This document shows positions 8,514 through 14,245 of a DNA stretch of 14,245 nucleotides, piece after piece. Position 1 is the stretch's first letter; every line of letters begins with the position of its first letter. Source of the stretch: Tolypocladium sp. Sup5 PDA-1 (taxonomy: Eukaryota; Ascomycota; Sordariomycetes; Hypocreales; Ophiocordycipitaceae); assembly GCA_000750105.3 (NCBI GenBank), contig JPHH03000149.1, positions 1-14,245 on the forward strand, written 5' to 3'. The notes under the pieces were generated by a model. It had not been told where the DNA came from and did no database searches. It saw nothing but the letters and a program-made list of their open reading frames with translations. The translations under genes were made by a program, and so were the position numbers.

Positions 8514-8520
8514 ACGAGTA
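8513..8520. promoter_or_regulatory. TACGAGTA motif, fourth copy (inverted)
   Basis: This inverted copy of the same 8-mer sits just at the outer end of copy 2 of the duplication, 111 bp from the third copy. Copy number within 274 bp is well above chance for an 8-mer. Confidence 0.4.
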
Positions 8521-9041
8521 AATGTAGTCCATGGACTACCACTGCTTGCATGTGTGTGGTGCATATACGGAATGCATATTATATTCGCCTACCATGAATA
8601 GGAAGGTTGGAGAGACATGGATCACGGCAGTGTGAACGTAGTATTTAGTGGCCGTAGTCGCTCGCTTGTATAGTGACATCGGGTACATATTCCTTCGAAA
8701 GCAAGATAGCGACAGGGTGGGGTGTCGCGGATGAGTTGTCCTGCATCTTCGTTGCGATAGCCGTTCGCCCGCTGGTTCGAGCAAACGGCGATGCCTGGTT
8801 GCGGAGATGTCGAAGCAATTAGTGAAACAGAATAGGAATACATTGCATCTACTAACCGCTGATTCATTACTAATTGGGGGGACATCCCACGCAATCTAGA
8901 TGGTCCACTTGGAAGGACTTAGAACGTTCAACTCAGCATCGCCATCGACCATTTTGACAGCTATCATCTTCTTCTTCACGTTTATGAACAAGTTCGGACT
9001 TTTCTCACTAACCAAGTCTATCCCACCGATATTGAATCACA

Positions 9042-9584
9042 ATGTTTGCGCTTACAAGGTCCTCACGTGGCCTTCAACCGTTGACCACTATTGCGAAGAA
9101 CGGATTCAATGGACACAGCCGCAGCTACGTAAGCGTAGCTGATCGTGTGCACCGTGTGACGATGTTCAAGATGCCGAAGGCTGAGGATCAGAAAAAGTTT
9201 TTGGAGCAGTGTCGGAAGATGGCTGTTGACAATCAGAGGGTATAATTACTCCCCTACCTTAGCCCTACTTACGTTCATTTCCACGGGTCCCAATCTCACT
9301 GAGGCCACGAAAACACCTATGTCTGCTTCAGAGTTAAATACTCACGGGTATACTAGAATGGTACGCCTTACATACTCAGTATGGTTGCCGGTCCTGTCGA
9401 AGAAGGCCTCCGCACTGAAGGCTACACCTTCGTCAACAAGACCGAGTTCGCCAGCATGGACGACATGAAGTACTACGAGAGCGAGTGTCCTGCTCATGGA
9501 GAAGTGAAGAAAGTCTTAGGTGAGATTACCATAGACGGGATGATGACCGTCTTCTTCAAGCCGCAGGCTACTGGAGGCACATAG
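9042..9584 (+). CDS. Dabb (stress-responsive A/B barrel) domain protein, likely mitochondrial
   Basis: Exon 1 is 9042-9239 and exon 2 is 9357-9584. Joining them in phase 0 (CAG AGG / AAT GGT) gives 141 residues. Residues 1-33 carry Arg/Lys and no acidic residue, and RSYVS at 27-31 fits a presequence cleavage site. The rest is one Dabb domain: HRVTMFKM (37-44) as first strand, a helix with KKFLEQCRKMA (51-61), TFVNKTEFASMDDMKYYES (90-108), then CPAH (110-113) and TIDGMMTVFFKP (124-135) as last strand. Dabb proteins are small ferredoxin-like dimers; some are stress-induced and some are cyclases in polyketide pathways. No specific reaction can be assigned here. The intron is 117 nt with a GTATAA donor, longer and weaker than those of the neighbour, but it restores continuous domain sequence. 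Start context CACAATG is good. Confidence 0.85.
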
Positions 9585-9770
9585 TGTTTGGGATAACTTT
9601 AAGGAAGAGGGCGATACAAATACAAATGAGGCTTGTGACTTCATGTGTGGGAGAGCAATAGGTTAAGAGAGAGTATTTGCTGAGAACACTAAGAAGGGCA
9701 ACCTACAGGACGTTTAGAAGTGTCTAGCGATTATCTTTAATAGTAGCTATTCAAATCAACAAATAACCTA
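9585..9770 (+). other. Presumed 3' UTR and downstream sequence of the Dabb gene
   Basis: Normal-composition sequence after the Dabb stop that grades into AT-rich DNA from about 9730. No polyadenylation signal of the AATAAA type is seen and no other gene is visible. Confidence 0.4.
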
Positions 9771-9795
9771 TGTTGTCTTAATACAATTATATATA

Positions 9796-9836
9796 CACAC
9801 TATTAGTCACAGTATAACTTATTTAGTAATAGTGTG
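9796..9836. repeat. Perfect 10-bp stem, 21-base loop
   Basis: CACACTATTA at 9796-9805 pairs perfectly with TAATAGTGTG at 9827-9836. It lies about 210 bp after the Dabb stop, at the left part of the structured segment. It could mark an element end or simply be a hairpin. Confidence 0.6.
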
Positions 9837-10132
9837 AGCAAGAAACACCACCCCTAGAAGGGCTTAACTTCTAGTAGGTCTCGGTATAGTGTGTGCGTGT
9901 TCGTGGGTTTGTGAGTCGTGATATTGTTTAGTAGGTTCGATACTACCTAGGTAATAATAGGCATAATTAGCGAGAAAAAGATTAACGTGAGTGCATAGCG
10001 GGGTAGCCAACATAGCGAGAGAGCCACTCGCACTCACATGTAACGGGCTGAGCCCGCGGTGGCTCGGCTTGCGCTCTCGCCTATGCCCCGGCCTGACGGG
10101 CCGGGACACCGATAACCGAGATTAGCTGCGTT

Positions 10133-10163
10133 GAGCTCAGGAGCTTAAGAGCTCCTCGAGCTC
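10133..10163. repeat. Nested palindrome of GAGCTC and AGGAGCT units
   Basis: AGGAGCT (10139-10145), loop TAAG, AGCTCCT (10150-10156), flanked on both sides by the self-complementary GAGCTC (10133-10138 and 10158-10163). It forms a 13-bp stem with one bulge. Confidence 0.6.
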
Positions 10164-10220
10164 TCTGCTTCTTGTTCCTTTTCTCTTTCTTCTTTACCGT
10201 TAGATATTCGTTAAAATCAT

Positions 10221-10758
10221 CTAGTCAGTTATTAATATACTTACTAGACTGTTATATCACACTAAAAAGGTACTTTTTATATCCTCTTAAAAGCTATAAA
10301 AACTAGATTAAAATGACTCCTATTTAATTAGCTGGTTTTGAGCTGAATAAAGCACTATAAATTCTGGATTTATAAGAGCTATAGTCGCCTAGATCTTAAG
10401 CTATATAGAAAAATGTTATAAACTAATAAGGCGGCCTATATATAGGTTAGCTATAACCGATATAGGCATAGCCGTAAGATAGGCTAGGCGGCGTACCTAT
10501 ATTACGACCACGGACCGCGAGACGGGCCGATACGAGGTTACGTAACTTGCTTTAAGTTTTAGCACTAAAAGTAGGTCCGGGCTAACTAAGGATTTTAACG
10601 ACTCTTACTACGGGAGCTATAGGTATAGCCCGCGGTATAGCCTAATAAGTTAATAGGCGCGACCTAAAGAGCGGCTTATATAATACCTAATAGAAAATAG
10701 ATTATTAAATCATAGCTATGATTTAGGTAAGCTAGATTACGCTAGATTATATAGTAAG
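10221..10758. other. AT-rich, RIP-like sequence with no readable gene
   Basis: Composition shifts to AT-rich, TpA-rich sequence with islands that remain GC-rich (for example 10490-10530). I could not find a continuous reading frame, even allowing for RIP stops, and no match to the LTR family in the window. It is probably older repeat material. Confidence 0.5.
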
Positions 10759-11210
10759 TGTAACGGTTTAGGTTCTTAAGGGATAAACCGGAGGTTTATA
10801 TTAGTAGGTAGGTTAGGGCGTAGCCGTTAAATAGTCTTATTACGATAGTAATAGATCGGATATCCTAGATAGTAGATCGTAACTAAAGGGTTTGAAGTAA
10901 TATAAGTGTGTCTATATTAGAATAATATATTAAAAGCTAGCGAGGTATCTATGCTATAGTAAGGAAATTAGGGGGTCCTATATACTGGTCGTGATCCCTT
11001 AGATTACCGAGGATCGCTTAGATTATAACCATGATCTAGTCGCGATTAATGAGCCGGATCGTATGGGCTTACCTAGATTATCTATATAATCCTAGTGATC
11101 CTGTCGCTCCTGCGCCTATTAGTCCGTCGTGCCGACCATTATTCCGTGCAGCCTATAGTAGCGCCTGCATAGCCGGCCCATCCCGTGGCCCGTTAGCCTG
11201 GGTCGTAATA
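10759..11210 (+). repeat. Ty3/gypsy-family LTR, plus orientation (452 bp)
   Basis: Starts TGTAACGGTTTAGG at 10759 and ends GGGTCGTAATA at 11210. It aligns with LTRs at 941-1355 and 12065-12462, but carries an extra stretch of about 40 bp after AACTAAAGGG (around 10880-10925) and a diverged centre, so it belongs to a different subfamily or is older. It is followed directly by mid-integrase sequence rather than by a primer-binding site and gag, so it is not an intact 5' LTR in its original place. Confidence 0.8.
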
Positions 11211-12064
11211 ATAGAGCGAATACGACGAAAATTCGATTTTTCCGGAATAAAGGAAACTATTAAAGAGGTAATCGGTAAGTACGCCCTTTGCGCACAAAGC
11301 AAAGCCTCACGATATAAACCTTATGGAGAACTAAAACCGCTACTGGTTCTAGTTAAACTATAGGACTCGATCGCATTCGACTATATTACGAAGCTACTAT
11401 TATTAAAGGAACCTATAACGAAGGTAGAATACGATAGCATCTTCGTAGTCACGGATCGACTCACTAAGTATAGGTACTTTATCCTATATAAAGAAGCAAG
11501 TAATATAGAAGACCTCGCATATATATTCCTAAGGACGATCGCATACAATCACGGACTACCGAACGAGATTATCTCTAATAGAGGAACTATATTTACTATA
11601 AACTTCTAGCAAGTATTAATAGCTTAGCTTAGCACGAAATATAAGCTTAGCATAGCCTACTACCCTTAGACGGATAGGCAGACCGAACGGTTAAACTAAA
11701 TACTTAAATAGTACCTTCGTTATTATATTAACTACGGATAGGATAACTAGGTTAAATAGTTACTAATAGCATAATTAGCTTATAATAGCTTAATTACGGA
11801 AGCTACGAAGGTTTTACTATCGTACGCTAACTTCGGGTATAACCCTAAAGTATATCGAGTTATACGACAAGGACTATAGGCAGAACGAGCTATACTCTAA
11901 GCGGATAAACTAAAGGAACTTTACGAAGAAATAAAGAAAGAACTCGAATATATTAGATAAAGGATATCGATATACGCTAATAAGAAAAGATTAAAGGGAC
12001 TAATCTTTTAGGAGGGAGATATAGTTTACTTACTTTAACGAAATATTAAAATAAAGCGACTAAG
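11211..12064 (+). pseudogene. Ty3/gypsy integrase fragment, copy A, RIP-damaged
   Basis: Translation starts inside the zinc-binding region (ERIRRKFDFSGIKETIKEV), passes YALCAQSK, where the first Cys of the CxxC pair has become Tyr, then enters the integrase core. FDYIT (11376-11390) holds the first catalytic Asp; IISNRGT (around 11568-11588) has Asn where the second Asp is expected (GAT to AAT); QTER (11679-11690) keeps the catalytic Glu. Trp/Gln codons have become TAG/TAA, for example at 11361. The last part (RNIKIKRLS) is the integrase C-terminal region, cut by the LTR that begins at 12065. The histidine half of the zinc finger is missing because the LTR ending at 11210 replaces it. The integrase family is clear; the copy is dead. 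Confidence 0.9.
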
Positions 12065-12462
12065 TATAACGGTTTAGGTTCCTAAGGGATAAACTAGTAG
12101 GTTTATATTAGTAAGTAAGGTTAGGGCGTAGTACTAGGCTAGTCTTATTACGATAGTAATAGATCGAATATCCTAGATAGTAGATCGTAACTAAAGAGTA
12201 TTATTAAAAGCTAGCGAGGTATCTATACTATAGTAAGGAAATTAGGGGGTCCTATATACTAGTAATAGATCGCTACTGCTCCTAGGGATTACTATAATCC
12301 CTTAGATTATTAATAATCCATCTTATAGATCGCACGATCTATCCCGTGGATCGCACTAATCTACTATTTATTAGTTAATCGTTCTAACTATTATTCTATA
12401 TAGCCCGCATTAGCGCCTGCACCGCTGGCCTATCCCATAGCCCGTTAGCCTAGGTCGTAATA
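12065..12462 (+). repeat. Ty3/gypsy-family LTR, plus orientation (398 bp)
   Basis: Starts TATAACGGTTTAGG (canonical TG changed to TA) and ends TAGGTCGTAATA. Compared with the less mutated copy at 941-1355, its first 70 bases differ by transitions that mostly change CpA/TpG to TpA, as RIP does. It sits between two oppositely oriented copies of the same integrase segment. The left flank is CTAAG and the right flank is GTCTC, so there is no target-site duplication. Confidence 0.85.
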
Positions 12463-14245
12463 GTCTCCCTCCTAAAAGTTTAGTCCCTTTAATCTTTTCT
12501 TATTAATATATATCGATATCCTTTATCTAATATATTCGAGTTCTTTCTTTATTTCTTTATAAAGTTTCTTTAGTTTATCTACTTAGAGCATAGCTTATTC
12601 TACCTATAGTCCTTATTATATAACTTAATATACTTTAGGGTTATACCTAAAGTTAGCGTATAATAGTAAAACCCTTATAGCTTCTATAATTAAGCTATTA
12701 TAAGCTAATTATACTATTAATAACTATTTAACTTAGTTATCCTATCTATAGTTAATATAATAACGAAGGTACTATTTAAGTATTTAATTTAATTATTTAG
12801 TTTACTTATTTATCTAAGGGTAGTAAGCTATACTAAGCTTATATTTCGTGCTAAGCTAAGCTATTAATACTTACTAAAAGTTTACTATAAATATAGTTCT
12901 TTTATTAGAGATAATCTTATTTAGTAGTCTATAATTATATATAATTATCCTTAAGAATATATATATAAGATCTTTTATATTACTTACTTCCTTATATAAG
13001 ATAAAGTACTTATATTTAGTAAGTTAATCTATAACTATAAAGATACTATTATATTTTACCTTTATTATAAGTTCTCTTAATAATAATAGCTTCGTAATAT
13101 AGTTAAAAGCGATCGAGTCCTATAGTTTAACTAGAACTAATAGTAGTTTTAGTTCTCTATAAGGTTTATATTATAAGGCTTTGCTTTATATATAAAGGGC
13201 GTACTTATTAATTACCTCTTTAATAGTTTCCTTTATTCTAGAAAAATCGAATTTTTGTTATATTTACTCTATCGTTTTCCTAATTCCTTAATATCTATAT
13301 ATTAAGTATTCGTAGAATTCCCTAATAGTCTTTTCTTATAATAGCGGTAGTAGCTATATTTTATTATTATATATAGGTATATTATAATACTTTATATAGT
13401 ATCCTTTTAGTACTTCTTAGATATATATAATATTTTCTTTTATCTATTTCTTAATTTTCTAGAGTATTAGGTTATTATCTTATACCTTAAATACTATATT
13501 TAACTATTTTTATTAATAGTTATTACTTTTATTAAGTTCTAGGAGTTATCCTAATTTATAGGAGACTCTTATATTATAGTCGCTTCTTTTACTAAGAGCG
13601 TTTACTTATCTATTCTTAGATCCTTTCTAATAGGTAATTTCATAGTCGAATTCTAAAAGGTATTTAGCCTATTAAATTTATTATCTATTAAGCTATTAAG
13701 TTATTATAAAATAAGCGATATTCTTATAATCTATATATACCTTAACCTTATATTTACTTCTAAGGAAGTAATATCGAAATTCCTTAAAGGTATTAATAAT
13801 CGCGAGGAATTCTTTATTATAGATAAGGTAGTTAAGTTCTACGCTATATAGCTTCTTCGAGTAGAAGGCTACTAGTTTAAGTTTCCTATCTTCGTCGCGT
13901 TATCTAATTTATACCTTAAGCGCGAAATTAAAGGTATTTATTTTAAGTTTAATTTATTTTTCTAGATCGAAGATTACTAAAACTAGTTCTAAAGTAATTA
14001 AGTCCTTAATTTATTAAAAAGCCGCTTAGGCTTCTTTACTCTATTTAAAGGTTATATCCTTCTTAATAAGTTTATATAATAGAGTTATAGTTTTCCCATA
14101 ATCCTTAATAAATTATTAATAATAGTTAGCGAATCCGAGGAAACTTTAAATATCCTTAATATTTATTAGGTTTAGCTAATCCTTAATTAATATAATTTTT
14201 TCTTTTTATATATATATTTCTCCTAGTATAATTATATATCCTAGG
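12463..14245 (-). pseudogene. Ty3/gypsy pol fragment (RT, RNase H, integrase), copy B, inverted, heavily RIP-mutated
   Basis: Read on the minus strand from the right edge. The C-terminal end of reverse transcriptase has FLGFANYY (about 14124-14146) and LYKLIKKDITF. RNase H follows with LVAFYSKK and ELNYLIYNKEFLAI (about 13800-13880) and VKVYIDYKN. Next comes the integrase zinc region, where tyrosines replace expected histidines (near 13290-13320), then the integrase core. The order RT-RNase H-IN is diagnostic of Ty3/gypsy. In the core the first catalytic Asp is Asn (around 13105) and the second is also Asn; the QTER Glu is lost too, so all three acidic residues are gone. Dozens of in-frame TAA/TAG codons occur. 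The copy ends at 12463 exactly against the LTR and runs off the window at 14245. Confidence 0.9.

Larger units (their letters stand above)
8094..9041. promoter_or_regulatory. Divergent intergenic region of the aminotransferase and Dabb genes
   Basis: This 948-bp region lies between two divergent start codons, so it should hold both promoters. It contains the TACTCGTA motif array (8247-8520), a tandem duplication (8342-8513) and a CCAAT box on the minus strand (ATTGG at 8873-8877), about 165 bp before the Dabb start. An ATG at 8900 opens an out-of-frame ORF that overlaps the Dabb start; its context is poor (T at -3), while the Dabb ATG has A at -3 in CACAATG. No TATA box stands out. Confidence 0.6.
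9771..10220. repeat. Possible foreign LTR or repeat with GC-rich structured core
   Basis: The segment starts TGTTGTCTTAAT after the Dabb gene and ends in a pyrimidine-rich run (about 10164-10198) followed by CCGTTAG, a layout reminiscent of a copia-type LTR with a U5-like tail. It contains many inverted repeats: CACACTATTA/TAATAGTGTG (9796-9836), CTAGAAG/CTTCTAG (9854-9874), GTGAGTGC/GCACTCAC (9987-10037), GCGAGAG/CTCTCGC (10015-10080), CCCGGCC/GGCCGGG (10087-10105) and AGGAGCT/AGCTCCT (10139-10156). It is not RIP-mutated. No second copy is in the window and no target duplication was found, so the LTR reading is tentative. Confidence 0.35.
11211..13272. repeat. Long inverted repeat of integrase sequence, 810-bp arms
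   Basis: The left arm 11211-12020 (ATAGAG...GGAGGGAGAT) matches the reverse complement of 12463-13272 over the same length, 810 bp each, implying few or no indels. Between the arms lie 44 bp of further integrase sequence and the 398-bp LTR. Differences that I compared run from G:C in the left arm to A:T in the right arm. Confidence 0.85.

Noticed and set aside
8766..8800. tRNA-like B box (GGTTCGAGC)
   Set aside because: No matching A box, T-arm stem or acceptor stem at the right distances.
9925..9960. T-arm-like GGTTCGATACTACC
   Set aside because: The 5-bp T stem does not pair in register and no anticodon arm is found upstream.
9864..10109. Minus-strand 81-codon frame
   Set aside because: It lies across the hairpin-rich block; its Arg/Pro/His-rich translation looks like a by-product of GC-rich inverted repeats.
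1..14245. CRISPR array, bacterial operon or phage-type system
   Set aside because: Spliceosomal introns, RIP and Ty3/gypsy elements show a fungal nuclear genome; no regularly spaced repeat array is present.

Overview
The window looks like nuclear DNA of a filamentous ascomycete (Pezizomycotina). It carries two intron-containing genes with short introns and fungal-style branch points. Both genes sit between AT-rich repeat blocks that carry the signature of RIP (repeat-induced point mutation). In those blocks nearly all CpA/TpG dinucleotides have become TpA; I find none in bases 1-437. Sense codons have become TAA/TAG in otherwise readable retrotransposon frames.

Layout. (1) 1-1355: 5' part of a minus-strand LTR retrotransposon, with a RIP-riddled Cys-motif/coiled-coil reading frame and an LTR (941-1355). 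(2) 1356-5500: about 4 kb of normal base composition with no gene I can recognise, but with several hairpins and short repeats. (3) 5500-6127: the start of a Zn2Cys6 transcription factor (minus), cut off inside its zinc cluster beside an AT-rich patch, then a second AT-rich patch. (4) 6286-8093 (minus): a six-exon class III PLP-dependent aminotransferase of 510 residues with a mitochondrial presequence. (5) 8094-9041: divergent intergenic region with an 89/83-bp tandem duplication and four copies of the 8-mer TACTCGTA, two of them forming a perfect 14-bp palindrome. (6) 9042-9584 (plus): a two-exon Dabb (stress-responsive A/B barrel) protein of 141 residues, also with a likely mitochondrial presequence. 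(7) about 9770-10220: a structured, partly GC-rich sequence that may be a foreign LTR. (8) 10211-14245: RIP-degraded Ty3/gypsy material: an LTR, an integrase fragment, a second LTR, then an inverted copy of the same integrase fragment that continues through RNase H into reverse transcriptase and off the window edge.

The aminotransferase and the Dabb gene are divergent neighbours with a shared 948-bp upstream region, and both appear to be imported into mitochondria. A shared pathway is possible but is inference only. I do not see a clearly new defence or biosynthetic system. The points most worth checking are the TACTCGTA motif array, the equal-length 810-bp inverted repeat around an LTR, the RIP gradient visible between LTR copies, and the transcription factor that stops exactly where its third zinc-cluster cysteine should be.
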